Positions 1 through 9,877 are shown, counted from the stretch's first letter. The stretch is DNA of 64,000 nucleotides from Dactylis glomerata (GCA_007115705.1 QXEO01000432.1:1-64000), one strand, 5' to 3'. Translations and numbers: made by a program. Notes: a model not told the origin generated them from the sequence alone.

Positions 1-217
1 AAGACTAGCTGACATGAGCAGGCGGCTATAGCCGGGGTAAGGCCGGCTTAAGCCGGTGTGGGACCGGCTTTAGCCGGTCCAGCTTCAGCGCAACCTCTTC
101 TTGCGGCGTTTCAAGCTTTTCCGGTTGTTTTCTTCTCCTTCTCTTCCATGCTCGATGATGTCGGACTTGATTGTTGACGCACATGATGTTGTGAGGTCCG
201 AAAGCCACCCCACATCA
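1..217 (-). repeat. 3' LTR of element B (partial)
   Basis: This matches 20510-20744, including the CCGGCTTTAGCCGG boxes and the terminal CACCCCACATCA. Compared with the right copy it has many one-base losses in short runs, which may be consensus errors. The rest of this LTR lies left of the window. Confidence 0.85.
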
Positions 218-232
218 TCTCCCCCGCTTCAA
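218..232 (-). promoter_or_regulatory. Polypurine tract of element B
   Basis: On the minus strand a purine run (gaagcgggggaga) sits directly before the TGATGTGGGG start of the left LTR. This is where the plus-strand primer of reverse transcription is expected, and it fixes the orientation of B. Confidence 0.65.
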
Positions 233-252
233 AGAACGTCGTCCTCGACTGA

Positions 253-413
253 TCAAATCATCATAGGGGAGGTAGATGTAGGCGATTGTACTTGGAGCAC
301 CATGTGGTCGTTCTTGCGAAGATCGGTTTGGCAACTCTTCCATGTTCCTTCACCTTCCATGAGTCCTACAAAGGTCACAAGCAAAGCAAAACAATACTCA
401 AAGAGTAGCCAAT
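253..413 (-). pseudogene. C-terminal end of the element B ORF, cut off by element A
   Basis: The minus-strand frame entering from the insertion point is open for about 53 codons and stops at 253. If element A and one CCAAT copy are ignored, it is in the same frame as the 584-codon ORF that ends at the other side of A (14842). This is therefore the severed tail of that ORF. It shows no catalytic motif. Confidence 0.75.
409..413. other. Target-site duplication of element A (CCAAT)
   Basis: CCAAT directly precedes the TG of the 5' LTR and recurs at 14842-14846 directly after the CA of the 3' LTR. The exact 5-bp match proves one insertion event and fixes both ends of A. Confidence 0.95.
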
Positions 414-957
414 TGACGAAGGAATGACAGATGGGCCCCCGACATTGCACTACCTGGTTTTCGGTCCAGGGGGTGTCTCAGGAAAGGCTTTCGAGGCCCG
501 TCAAGGCAGTGTTCGATGCGGCCCAGGATATTACTTGGTGTACAAGCGAAATTTCGAAGAGTCCAAGCTAGATTAGGTCTCGGTTGATCCGATCTGTACT
601 TGGCTTGAGAAACACTCCTGAGACCTAGCCTTATCTTATAAAAGGCTGGGAGGGAGGTTTGAAACCCTAGAATCACTTCCACCCACCTCACGCCGGAGCG
701 CTCGACAACTTAGAGCTCTCTGCTTTTGGCCAGATCAATCTGCGCCGCCATTGTAACACCATCATCGTCGCCACCACCTCAATACAAAAGTCAGACAAGC
801 AGGACGTAGGCCTTTTACCTTTCGAGGGGGCTGAACCTGGGTAAATCCTCGTGTCCTTCTGCTTTCGTCTGATCGCCGTCGAGTTCGCCAGGTTCCCAAT
901 ACGCTTCCTAGATCGAAAGCCCTTCGACATGGGCATTGCCGGGGATAAACCTCGTCA
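414..957 (+). repeat. 5' LTR of element A
   Basis: Begins TGACGAAGGA and ends CTCGTCA. It matches 14292-14841 almost throughout. Most differences are single-base losses in this copy (for example near 464, 517, 529, 660 and 736). Confidence 0.95.
637..646 (+). promoter_or_regulatory. TATA box of element A LTR
   Basis: TTATAAAAGG stands about 225 bp into the LTR and recurs in the 3' copy at 14517-14526. It is the best candidate for the U3/R promoter of the genomic transcript. Confidence 0.7.
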
Positions 958-959
958 AT

Positions 960-978
960 TGGCGCCGACCGTGGGGAC
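960..978 (+). promoter_or_regulatory. Primer binding site of element A
   Basis: TGGCGCCGACCGTGGGGAC begins two bases after the LTR end. The TGGCGCC start is standard for a tRNA 3' CCA end; I could not assign the tRNA from memory. Confidence 0.75.
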
Positions 979-1024
979 GACGGGATCTGGATCTACGGAT
1001 TCGCCGGCTCCATCACCAACCGCA

Positions 1025-1180
1025 ACCAAGATCGGCATCGACACCGCCGTCGGCATCGCTGCGCCGACCAACGTCGGCACCCCCGTCAAGATCGACGCTA
1101 CCATCGGCATCGCTGCGCCGACCAACGACGACACCACTTCCAAGATCGGCATCGACCCTCGCCGGCATCGCTGTGCCGGC
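1025..1180 (+). repeat. Short minisatellite at the gag 5' end of A
   Basis: About 2.5 units of roughly 63 bp share the core atcggcatcgctgcgccgac. The best protein frame seems to change near 1158, so there may be a small indel in this repeat. Confidence 0.6.
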
Positions 1181-1199
1181 CATCGTCCACACCAGCCCG

Positions 1200-2936
1200 A
1201 TGGAATTCGAGACTGGCGCCGTCGAATCGACTGTCGTCGATGGCATCTCGCCAAGCACTATCAACCTCACCTCGACGATGAGCGCCATCGACCCCGTCCC
1301 GAGCGCGGCAAGGGCAGCGCCCGAAGGCTACGACATGGCCTTCGGATTGTTCAATTTCCATGTGGACAGCAATGGAGCAATGGAATTGCTCTCCATCGGC
1401 GAATCGGCTCCGCTCGTGGCCGAAACGACGACACCACCATCCGTCGGGGGCAAACCCTTGGCAAGCGCGTCACTAGCGCCGTCGAAGGAGGAGCTGAGAC
1501 TGAAGATTTCGACCCCATCAGTAGGGTCGAACGATTTCGAAGATCCGCCTCCATCCCCGACCACCGCATACTGCGTCGACTGCGACGCATACCACTACAT
1601 AGGCGCCGGAGATTTCTCACTCCATGAGATCGCCGGCTGTGAAGATCCGCGGGGAGGTACAGCAGCTATCTACCCAACGATATCCGAGTGCGATCGGGCT
1701 CTCAACGCCCTCACGCTTCGCACAGCACCCTATGATCCTGACTACGTCGAAGGATTATACTCGGACTACACGTGCTCCGACGACGACGACGATGTCTACC
1801 CCGAAGCTAAGGGGAAAATCGGCAATTCGGTGAGCTCTGCCTCGCTATGCGAATCTAACGCATCTAGCGACGGCTATATGGCTGATCATGACTTTGATTT
1901 CATGGTCGAAGTCGGACCCTACGTCGAAAGCGACGACGTCTATCCTCCAGCGCTGGGAGAAATCAGCGATGACTCGACCCCGTGGCTCGGGGGCCACTGC
2001 ATGATGGCATCACACAACGAAGGAAACAACAGCGGCGGTCGAAACCGAGCAGACAGCGGTCGACCAGTGGTCACACATGACCAGATTCGGTTCGCAAGAA
2101 GGGTCTATGCGGGCGAATTAAACTTCGGACCCAACCCAAGTCCAAGCGATCTGGCTGCACTCCGATTCGTCGTTCAGGAGCAAAAAGATCAGATCAGCGC
2201 TGATAGACGAGTGTTGGAACGACGCAGAGAGGAGGCCGACGCATCCAGCAGAAGGCGGGCAGAAAGATCATCGCACTACTCTTCAAGCGTTCAGCACAGA
2301 TCAAGATCGCGCACTCAGCAGGGGGCCGATATGCATAATGTCACTCGAAACCTGGAGGCAGAATTCAACGAAGCTGAGTTAATGCCCAAGACCAAGGAAG
2401 CAGCAATCATGGCTGCAGCGGCATACATTGCTGCGAACGCGTCTAACGGTGACGAACACATGCGACACCTGCGAAATCTAGCACTCGAAGGAGTAAGGGT
2501 GCTGCAAGGCACGCCTGGCTCAGCACATGATGCGACAACAGCAAGAGCCGCTCCACCACCGGAACAGGCTAGGCACCCAGCACCAGCGCCAGCCGTAGCG
2601 CCTCGGACGCATGTGGTCGAACCTCTCAACGGAGAGCTTCGGCATGGCCTGGCCCGCATAGAGTCGACCAAGGGCGAGCGCGACGCGAGGCGGAAGCGTT
2701 CGGCGGTCCCAGCGACGGACTCTGCGGGGCAGAATGCCTTTAAGCCTTTTGATCCGCTCGGCACCATTGCCGAAAGGAATCAAGCTCAGCGACGGCGTAG
2801 TCAGTTCAACGGGCAGCAGGATCCCCGAATTTGGCTAGATGATTTCATGACCGCTGTCAAGATCAGCGGCGGATCCAGAGACAACGCTCTCCAGTTGTTA
2901 TCACTGCACCTAAAGATAACGCAAGGGCATGGTTGA
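1200..2936 (+). CDS. gag: Gag, N-terminal part (element A)
   Basis: The structural protein of the virus-like particle. The frame is open from 936, inside the LTR, but its first 80 codons cover the minisatellite and look out of frame. The methionine at 1200 is therefore the more believable start, and one at 1278 is also possible. The protein has acidic stretches (a run of five Asp near 1785), an Arg/Glu-rich charged region near 2210-2280 that could be coiled coil, and then the beginning of the Retrotrans_gag domain from about 2740. The frame ends four bases into the next ORF. One G seems to be missing near 2912 (AAGAT where AAGGAT would restore the gag sequence), so this and the following ORF are one gene with a one-base break. 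Confidence 0.8.
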   Translation: MEFETGAVESTVVDGISPSTINLTSTMSAIDPVPSAARAAPEGYDMAFGLFNFHVDSNGAMELLSIGESAPLVAETTTPPSVGGKPLASASLAPSKEELRLKISTPSVGSNDFEDPPPSPTTAYCVDCDAYHYIGAGDFSLHEIAGCEDPRGGTAAIYPTISECDRALNALTLRTAPYDPDYVEGLYSDYTCSDDDDDVYPEAKGKIGNSVSSASLCESNASSDGYMADHDFDFMVEVGPYVESDDVYPPALGEISDDSTPWLGGHCMMASHNEGNNSGGRNRADSGRPVVTHDQIRFARRVYAGELNFGPNPSPSDLAALRFVVQEQKDQISADRRVLERRREEADASSRRRAERSSHYSSSVQHRSRSRTQQGADMHNVTRNLEAEFNEAELMPKTKEAAIMAAAAYIAANASNGDEHMRHLRNLALEGVRVLQGTPGSAHDATTARAAPPPEQARHPAPAPAVAPRTHVVEPLNGELRHGLARIESTKGERDARRKRSAVPATDSAGQNAFKPFDPLGTIAERNQAQRRRSQFNGQQDPRIWLDDFMTAVKISGGSRDNALQLLSLHLKITQGHG

Positions 2937-4621
2937 ATAATCTCGCCCAAGACAGCATTCGCTCCTGGGAAGAGTTTCGGCAAGCGTTTATTGCAAATTT
3001 CCGAGGCACCTCACGACGCCCTACGTCGTTCGAAGAGCTTCGCTTATGCGTGCAGAAGACCGGCGAAAACCTGAGGTCATACATCTCACGATGGATCAGC
3101 CTTCGGAACACGACAGAGAATATCTCGCCCGAAAGGGCCATTGATGCATTTCGGGACGGCTTATTTCGGCGTGACTTCAAGGAGGAACTGGGGCGCTGCA
3201 AGCCCAGAACCATCGACCACCTCATGAGTTTGGCGAGCGAATGGGCCGATGGCGAGGACTCCATCTCGGCTCCCAGAAGCCGCCGTCGATTAGCAGAACA
3301 CGATGGCGATGCGAAGGATCAGTTCCATCCCGGATCTCGGAAGAAAGGTCGCCGAAGCCGCTACGACAACACGGAGAACGTAGACATGATAGCAGCTGGC
3401 TACGTCCACGAAGACCGCGACGACAATCGCGACTTACCACGACGAGGAAATACTTACTACGGCAGCAGCAGCCGTGACTCGAAACCCAGCAAGGAGTGGC
3501 GTCGCCGGCAGCCACAGCTGTCGGCAGAAGAGATGCTCGACAGCGGATGCCCAAGGCACACGTACCTCGACAAGGACGGAGTACGAAAACCTGCACACCT
3601 CCTCATCGAGTGCAGGGAATTCCTTCGCCTCAACCGAGCACTTCAGGAGAGGATGAATGTCGAGCAACCAGTGGCAGGGGCGATAGCCTACAACGCTCCA
3701 CCGCCACCACCGAATCCACCAGCAAATGTCGTACAGCAAAGCCATCAGGCCGCTACGATCCAGCAAGCCGAGCAGCGACAGCCGGCCAACGAGGAAGAAG
3801 AGTTCCCGCCTCCAAGAGGTTTCGTGCCCATGATTCGGAGGGGGCGCCCGACGAACAAAGTTCGGCGGAAACGCGCGAGAGAAGTATTCCACGCCGAGCA
3901 TGCGCCACCAGCTACTCCCGAATATCTGAATTGGTCCGAACACCCGATTGGTTTCGACCGGTCAGATCATCCACCGAAGATACCACGCCTAGGACACCAT
4001 GCTCTGGTTCTTGAGGCGCAGATAGGGGGCTTCACCTCGAAAAAGGTGTTCATGGACGGAGGCAGCAGCTTGAACCTAATCTATGCAGACACGCTGCGAA
4101 AGATCAAGATTCCACTAAACAATCTCCTGCCAACAGAGACCTCCTTCCACGGAATCGTCCCGGGAAAGCCAACGTATCCATTGGGGGCGATACACCTCGA
4201 CGTCATCTTCGGCACTAAAGGAAACTTCAGAAAGGAGAAGATCGAATTCGAGGTGGTCGACTGGCCCTCGCAGTACCATGCCATCCTCGGGCGACCAGCG
4301 GTCGCCCGATTCATGGCCGTACCCCACTACGCCTACCTCAAGTTACGGATGCCCGCAAACAGAGGACCACTGACGATCAGCGGCAGCTTTGCGCGGTCAG
4401 AAAATTGCGACAAGGACTTCAACGACATGTCCCAGACTTTCGGAGTGCACGAGGAATTGCACCACATTCGAGAAGCCACTGTCATGGACATCGATCCACC
4501 GGCGCAGCAGAACGCCCCAGAGCTGTCTTTCGATGCCACCAAAGACACCCGGGAACACCAGATCCACCCGACGGATCCAACCAAGACGGCGCGGGTGTCG
4601 AACTCCCTTTCCCCCGCATAG
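2933..4621 (+). CDS. gag-pro: Gag C-terminal part and protease (element A)
   Basis: Continues the Retrotrans_gag domain (Trp-Glu-Glu-Phe near the start, then the Leu-rich core to about residue 105). A basic, Pro-rich linker follows, with a Cys/His cluster (CPRH...IEC) near residues 207-228 in place of a clean zinc knuckle. The retropepsin is at about residues 355-460: catalytic DGGSS at about 4050-4065 and the conserved ILGRP near 4285. The recorded start codon is TTG, because the true upstream sequence is in the previous ORF. The TAG at 4619-4621 is one C-to-T change from CAG, and the same frame continues straight into reverse transcriptase. It is therefore a mutated single polyprotein, not separate genes. 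Confidence 0.85.
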   Translation: MNNLAQDSIRSWEEFRQAFIANFRGTSRRPTSFEELRLCVQKTGENLRSYISRWISLRNTTENISPERAIDAFRDGLFRRDFKEELGRCKPRTIDHLMSLASEWADGEDSISAPRSRRRLAEHDGDAKDQFHPGSRKKGRRSRYDNTENVDMIAAGYVHEDRDDNRDLPRRGNTYYGSSSRDSKPSKEWRRRQPQLSAEEMLDSGCPRHTYLDKDGVRKPAHLLIECREFLRLNRALQERMNVEQPVAGAIAYNAPPPPPNPPANVVQQSHQAATIQQAEQRQPANEEEEFPPPRGFVPMIRRGRPTNKVRRKRAREVFHAEHAPPATPEYLNWSEHPIGFDRSDHPPKIPRLGHHALVLEAQIGGFTSKKVFMDGGSSLNLIYADTLRKIKIPLNNLLPTETSFHGIVPGKPTYPLGAIHLDVIFGTKGNFRKEKIEFEVVDWPSQYHAILGRPAVARFMAVPHYAYLKLRMPANRGPLTISGSFARSENCDKDFNDMSQTFGVHEELHHIREATVMDIDPPAQQNAPELSFDATKDTREHQIHPTDPTKTARVSNSLSPA

Positions 4622-5590
4622 GAAAGCGCGCTCGTCGAGTTCCTCTGTGAGCACTGGAGGATGTTCGCCTGGTGTCCAGCAGATATGCCAGGCATCCCCA
4701 GGGAACTCGCCGAGCATGAGCTTAAAATATTTCCCAACGCGAAACCGGTCAAGCAGTCTATGCGACGGTACAATCCAGAAAAGACTAAGTCGATGGGCGA
4801 AGAAATTAATCGCCTCCTCGAGGCTAAGTTCATCAGAGAGATCAAGGAAGCCACATGGCTCTCGCCACCGATCATGGTGGAAAAGAAGGACACCAAGATC
4901 TACAGGATGTGCATCGACTTCACAGCCTTAAACAAACACTGCCCGAAGGACTACTTCCCCTTGCCCCGAATCGACCAGATCATCGACTCCACGGCAGGAT
5001 GCGAGCGCCTCTCGTTCCTCGACGCCTACTCTGGATATAACCAGATATGGCTAAAGGTAGAAGACGAAGACAAAACGGCGTTCATCACCCCGCACGGGGT
5101 ATACTGCTACATGACGATGCCTTTCGGGCTCAAGAACGCCGGAGCTACGTATCAGCGGTGTATGCAAGCATGCTTGAAGGAGCAAATCGGACGCAACGTC
5201 GAGGTCTACGTCGACGACATTGTCATCAAGACATCAAAAGCAGATACCTTGCTCGATGACCTTCGAGAAACCTTCGCCAACCTCGACAGATACAGCATCA
5301 AGCTCAACCCGAAGAAATGCTCTTTCGGGGTACCCACTGGCCAACTGCTAGGCTATTTGATCTCCGAGAGAGGAATCGAAGGCAACCCAGAGAAGATAAA
5401 GGCCATCATCAGCATGCACCCCCCGAAGACGCTTCGACATGTCCAGCAGTTGACAGGTCGACTCGCAGCGCTTAGCCACTTCATCAGCAAGCTTGGCGAA
5501 AAAGCACTGCCCTTGTATCGACTGCTCAGAAAAACAAACAACTTCGCGTGGACCGAAGAGGCGCAAGCCGCCTTCGACGACCTCAAGTGA
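4622..5590 (+). CDS. pol: Reverse transcriptase (element A)
   Basis: Makes element cDNA from the genomic RNA inside the particle. The first methionine is at 4661. Visible motifs are the RMCIDFTALN block near 4905, the FLDAYSGYNQI block near 5015, MPFGLKNAGATYQR near 5115, and the catalytic YVDD at 5207-5218. The thumb and connection (LLGYLISERGI) follow. The frame stops at TGA 5588-5590, then is open again in the same phase, so the stop looks like one CGA-to-TGA change. Length and order match Gypsy RTs. Confidence 0.9.
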   Translation, partial: ESALVEFLCEHWRMFAWCPADMPGIPRELAEHELKIFPNAKPVKQSMRRYNPEKTKSMGEEINRLLEAKFIREIKEATWLSPPIMVEKKDTKIYRMCIDFTALNKHCPKDYFPLPRIDQIIDSTAGCERLSFLDAYSGYNQIWLKVEDEDKTAFITPHGVYCYMTMPFGLKNAGATYQRCMQACLKEQIGRNVEVYVDDIVIKTSKADTLLDDLRETFANLDRYSIKLNPKKCSFGVPTGQLLGYLISERGIEGNPEKIKAIISMHPPKTLRHVQQLTGRLAALSHFISKLGEKALPLYRLLRKTNNFAWTEEAQAAFDDLK

Positions 5591-6847
5591 CGACTATCGA
5601 CCTCGCCAGTTCTCGTTACACCTCGAGAAAAGGAGCCAATGTTGCTGTACATAGCGGCTACAAATCAAGTTGTCAGCTCGGTGCTTGTGGTCGAACGCGC
5701 AGAGGAAGGCAAAGAACACGGCGTACAGAGGCCCGTGTACTACTTAAGCGAGGTCCTGTCACCAACCAAGCAAAGATACCCCCATTATCAGAAGTTGGCA
5801 TACGCCATCTACATGACGGGGAAGAAACTGCCGCACTATTTCGAATGCCACTCCATCATAGTAGTGGCTTCGAACCCAGTCTCTAGCATCCTCAACAACC
5901 CAAACGCTACAGGGCGTGTGTCGCTATGGGGAGTCACGCTGGGACCCTGGGAGATCACGTACCAACGCCAGTCTGCAATCAAGTCGCAAGTCCTTCCGGA
6001 CTTCATAGCCGAATGGACAGAAGCCCAGATGCCCGAGCTGCCAGACCTGTCGAACAGCTGGACTATTTTCGTCGACGGATCCAAGCGAGTTTCGGGGGCA
6101 GGGGCAGGGGTGATCCTGGTGTCACCACAAGGAGACAGGATGCGCTACGTCCTCCGAATGCGCTTCCCGAACCCCTCCAACAACGAAGCAGAATACGAGG
6201 CCGTCCTCCACGGAATGCGCATGGCGAAGGCCTGCGGGGCCACCCGCATCAAGATACACGGAGATTCGAACCTCATCGCCCAGCAAGTCATGAAGGAGTG
6301 TGACGCGACCTGCGCGAACATGATCGCATATCGCGCCATGTACGACAAGCTCGAAGGCAAATTCGAGGGCTGTGAAGTAACGCACATCGGCCGGGAAAGC
6401 AACGAGGAGGCAGATAACCTGGCCAACGTCGGCTCAAGGTGCCTCCCAATACCGCCAGGTGTTTTCTTCGAGGAGATATTCGAGCGCTCCGTCAAGATCA
6501 AGCCAGTAATTGAACCGGCGTTAGCAACACGTCCGGAAGCTGGGACGGTCAATACCGCCCCAGCGGCAGGAGCAGCAGACCTCCCGAAGGATGCAGCCGC
6601 GCTCATGCTTGTCGAAGCAATATGGACAAAGCCGTACTTGGCGTTCCTGATGAGGGGCGAACTCCCAGAAGACCCCATCCACCGCCGACAAATCATGCGG
6701 CGCTCTAAGGCCTTCACGATAATCATCGGGGAACTCTACAAGCGAAGCACTTCGGGGGTGCTCCAGCGGTGCATAGCGCAGGAAGATGGAATCACCCTCC
6801 TCCGAGAAATCCATGAAGGAACCTGCGGACATCACGCCTGCAGTTGA
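5591..6847 (+). CDS. pol: RNase H, second (archaeal-type) RNase H and integrase zinc region (element A)
   Basis: The first methionine is at 5639, in phase with the RT. The first part (YYLSEVLSPTKQRYP and the following His-Tyr-Phe) is the retroviral-type RNase H/connection. A separate RNase H follows at about 6065-6435, with the acidic set FVDGS (about 6068), NNEAEYE (about 6180), GDSN (about 6260) and NEEADNLA (about 6400). This tandem second RNase H is the defining trait of Tat elements. From about 6640 the N-terminal integrase region begins, and its zinc ligands run across the stop TGA at 6845-6847, again one step from CGA. Confidence 0.87.
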   Translation, partial: RLSTSPVLVTPREKEPMLLYIAATNQVVSSVLVVERAEEGKEHGVQRPVYYLSEVLSPTKQRYPHYQKLAYAIYMTGKKLPHYFECHSIIVVASNPVSSILNNPNATGRVSLWGVTLGPWEITYQRQSAIKSQVLPDFIAEWTEAQMPELPDLSNSWTIFVDGSKRVSGAGAGVILVSPQGDRMRYVLRMRFPNPSNNEAEYEAVLHGMRMAKACGATRIKIHGDSNLIAQQVMKECDATCANMIAYRAMYDKLEGKFEGCEVTHIGRESNEEADNLANVGSRCLPIPPGVFFEEIFERSVKIKPVIEPALATRPEAGTVNTAPAAGAADLPKDAAALMLVEAIWTKPYLAFLMRGELPEDPIHRRQIMRRSKAFTIIIGELYKRSTSGVLQRCIAQEDGITLLREIHEGTCGHHACS

Positions 6848-7858
6848 ACCCTCGTAGCAAAAGCCTTTCGGTCCGGATTCTACTGGCTATCCGCCCTCTA
6901 CGATGCCAGGAACATCGTCCAGCACTGCGAAGCGTGTCAGATGTTCGCCACCAAGCTGCACGCGCCGGCATCGGAACTGCAAACCATACCTGTGGCATGG
7001 CCCTTCGCACAATGGGGGCTCGACCAAGTGGGGCCTCTCCCCAAATCATCTCAAGGAGGGCATACGTACTTGCTCGTCGCTGTGGACAAGTTCTCCAAGT
7101 GGATCGAAGCCGTTCCGGTCACCAACCAAGAGGCAATCACGGCGGTCAAGTTTTTCGAGTCCATTGTTTATCGGTACGGCGTCCCGAACAGCATCATCAC
7201 CGACAACGGCACCAACTTCACTTCGGGCGAATTCCAGGGCTTCGCCAAAGACCTCGGCATCAAGCTCAAGTACGCTTCGGTAGCACACCCCAAGTCCAAC
7301 GGCCAGGTCGAAAAGGCCAATGGACTCGTCTGCGGAGGCTTGAAGAAGCGACTGCTTCGACCCCTCAAGCGCGCAGCAGGCGCCTGGGTCGAGGAACTGC
7401 CTTTGGTGCTATGGAGCCTGCGAACAACGCCCAACTCCTCGACAGGCTACACACCCTTCTTCTTGCTCTTCGGAGCAGAAGCCGTGCTGCCCACGGACGT
7501 GCGCTACAGCGCGCCCCGCGTCGCCGCCTACGTCGAGGAAGACGCGGACAAGGCGTTAGCAGACGCCCAAGACCTGCTGGATGAAGCTCGAGACGTCGCC
7601 CTCGTTCGATCGGCGGTCTATCAGCAGAGCCTCCGCAATTACCACAGCAGACGGGTACGCGGACGCTCTTTCGAGCCGGGCAACCTCGTACTCCGACTCA
7701 AGCAAACAAGCACGTCGAAGCTGGAGCCACCATGGGAAGGCCCGTACCTTGTCCACGAGGTCATCCCAGGAGGAGCATATCGTCTACGCAACCCGAAGAC
7801 GGGCAAAGACGTAGATAACCCATGGAACGCCGCGCAATTGCGCCGCTTCTATCCTTAG
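6848..7858 (+). CDS. pol: Integrase core and C-terminal domain (element A)
   Basis: Inserts the cDNA into the genome. The same phase continues from the stop at 6845; the first methionine is at 6941. The end of the HHCC zinc finger (HCEACQ near 6930) is just before it. The DDE catalytic core is visible: Asp in GLDQVGP (near 7018), Asp in ITDNGTNF (near 7200) and Glu in GQVEKANG (near 7310). A basic C-terminal domain ends with NPWNAAQLRRFYP just before the TAG at 7856-7858. No chromodomain follows, as expected for Tat. Confidence 0.9.
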   Translation, partial: TLVAKAFRSGFYWLSALYDARNIVQHCEACQMFATKLHAPASELQTIPVAWPFAQWGLDQVGPLPKSSQGGHTYLLVAVDKFSKWIEAVPVTNQEAITAVKFFESIVYRYGVPNSIITDNGTNFTSGEFQGFAKDLGIKLKYASVAHPKSNGQVEKANGLVCGGLKKRLLRPLKRAAGAWVEELPLVLWSLRTTPNSSTGYTPFFLLFGAEAVLPTDVRYSAPRVAAYVEEDADKALADAQDLLDEARDVALVRSAVYQQSLRNYHSRRVRGRSFEPGNLVLRLKQTSTSKLEPPWEGPYLVHEVIPGGAYRLRNPKTGKDVDNPWNAAQLRRFYP

Positions 7859-7998
7859 CTAGCAAAGCTGTCTCCTCTACCCCCTCTAATATGTAATCAA
7901 GTGTCGGCAGCAGTCCGCACCCAACATTATGCCTTTGGCACCAAGCAATAAAATTCGAGTTCCTCACTTCATGAGTTAACATATCCGCATATTCGCCT

Positions 7999-8690
7999 AC
8001 GCTCGGGGGCTCAGTCCTTCGACCCACGCTCGGGGGCTCAGCCCTCCGACCCACGCTCGGGGGCTTCGCCTACGCTCGGGGGCTCAGTCCTTCGACCCAC
8101 GCTCGGGGGCTCAGTCCTTCGACCCACGCTCGGGGGCTCAGTCCTTCGACCCACGCTCGGGGGCTCAGTCCTTCGACCTACGTTCGGGGGCTTCACCTAC
8201 GCTCGGGGGCTCAGTCCTTCGACCCACGCTCGAGGGCTCAGCCCTCCGACCCACGCTCGGGGGCTTCGCCTACGCTCGGGGGCTCAGTCCTTCGACCCAC
8301 GCTCGGGGGCTTCACCTACGCTCGGGGGCTCAGTCCTTTGACCCACGCTCGGGGGTTCAGCCCTCCGACACACGCTCGGGGGCTTCGCCTACGCTCGGGG
8401 GCTCAGTCCTTCGACCCACGCTCGGGGGCTTCGCCTACGCTCGGGGGCTCAGTCCTTCGACCCACGCTCGGGGGCTTCGCCTACGCTCGGGGGCTCAGTC
8501 CTTCGACCCACGCTCGGGGGCTTCGCCTATGCTCGGGGGCTCAGTCCTTCGACCCACGCTCGGGGGCTTCGCCTATGCTCGGGGGCTCAGTCCTTCGACC
8601 CACGCTCGGGGGCTTCATCTACGCTCGGGGGTTCAGTCCTTCGACCCGCGCTCGGGGGCTTCGCCCATGCTCGGGGCCTCGACGTCTCGG
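7999..8690 (+). repeat. Tandem array, about 29 CTCGGGGGCT units
   Basis: Two alternating spacers follow a constant core gctcggggg: ctcagtccttcgacccac (27-bp unit) and cttcgcctac (19-bp unit). I counted about 29 cores, a few with one change. ORFs read through it only because of its composition. It lies just 3' of integrase, the hypervariable zone where Tat elements are known to accumulate tandem repeats. Confidence 0.9.
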
Positions 8691-8865
8691 CCCATACTTG
8701 GGAATTGCGCTCTCTAATCCTGAATTCGAGCACTGCGTTGTCTTCGACCTACGCCCATGGATTTTCGTCTTCCCAACCTACGCCCGAAAGCTACGCCTTT
8801 TCGGCTACAGATGAAGAAGATATATATATACAGATTGAAGGTACAAACACAGCCACAAGGCCAGG

Positions 8866-9709
8866 TCATGGCACCGCAGCGCCTTGGTTCGCCCTCTGCC
8901 GATCACTTTCGACAACAATTTGTCGAGCGATACAGTCAGCGGTACTTCTACAAGCAGCATAATGGGGCTCCATGTTGTAGCGGCCACTGGGCGACGGAGG
9001 AGGTGTCTTCAGAAGCTCAAGGTCGACTTCAGGGTAGTGAGCATGCACGAAAGCAAGTGCGACTACAGCCCCGCTGCGTAGGTGCGCCCGGACAAAGGAA
9101 TGTATGGCGTTGCCGTTCTCGAATCGATCAAGCAGCGCCGGCAAACCTTCGGGCTGATCGTTTAGAGGAAACATCGCCTGGTGCACCAGCGCGAGGGCAC
9201 CTCGGCTCGTCTCAGCCAACGCGCCAGCCTGAGCAATCCTATCTTGTAGAAGTGTCAGCTTCATGGCTTTCGATCGATCAGCCCAAAAGTTATCGGCAAC
9301 AGAGTTGGCATGATTCTGGGCAGCAACAATATGCGCATTTACGCGCCGAGCTTCGGCTGCACTATCAAGGCACGCATCTGCGAAAAGAGACCGAAGGTCA
9401 AAACCTGCATATCTAAGTCAATGCACAGCGAAAGAAGTTCAGAGACTCACACTTCAGGGATTTTCCAAGATTTTCTATCTCCTCGAGAAGAAATTTCTCG
9501 CAGTCTGCGGCATGCGACGCTTTCGATAGAGAGACGTCGACCCTGGCAGTAACCATCTTCAGTTGCCGCTGTGTATTTTGGAGCTGGTCGCGCAACGATC
9601 GAATTAGCGACAATTCGCCTGAGGAAGGTGCTCTTCGTTCGACGGCACCAGAAGTACTGCTCGCCATTTCGTACGAAACAGGCCAAGCACCAGCACTCAG
9701 GGAAGGATC
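8866..9709 (-). CDS. Antisense gene of element A, distal exons
   Basis: Two exons on the strand opposite to gag-pol. The upstream one (about 9709-9447) follows a good acceptor (ttctcgtgcag) and encodes a coiled coil rich in Leu, Gln and Arg. It ends at a GTGAGT donor. The next acceptor (atatgcag) is at about 9416, and the reading frame stays open across the junction to a stop near 8866. The second exon has a conserved-looking segment (ALALVHQAMFPLNDQPEGLP) of a kind I recall from antisense ORFs of grass Gypsy elements. These are probably the last exons of the gene starting at 12632, but the link from the exon ending near 9878 was not resolved. Function unknown. Confidence 0.6.
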
Positions 9710-9877
9710 CTGCACGAGAAACCAGTCATCACACACAAGCATTGGCAACCAGATGACAAGACGATTAACATGATAGCAGAACAAGTTTTACAGCAGAAAG
9801 GAGTTCTAATCGGGGTCACAGCCCTCGATGCGGGACAACCAAATCTAATTACAGATGCGTACTAAGCATCACCGACT

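Noticed and set aside
8338..8814. 158-codon ORF through the CTCGGGGGCT array
   Set aside because: It is open only because the repeat units lack stops; its residues just reflect the repeat.
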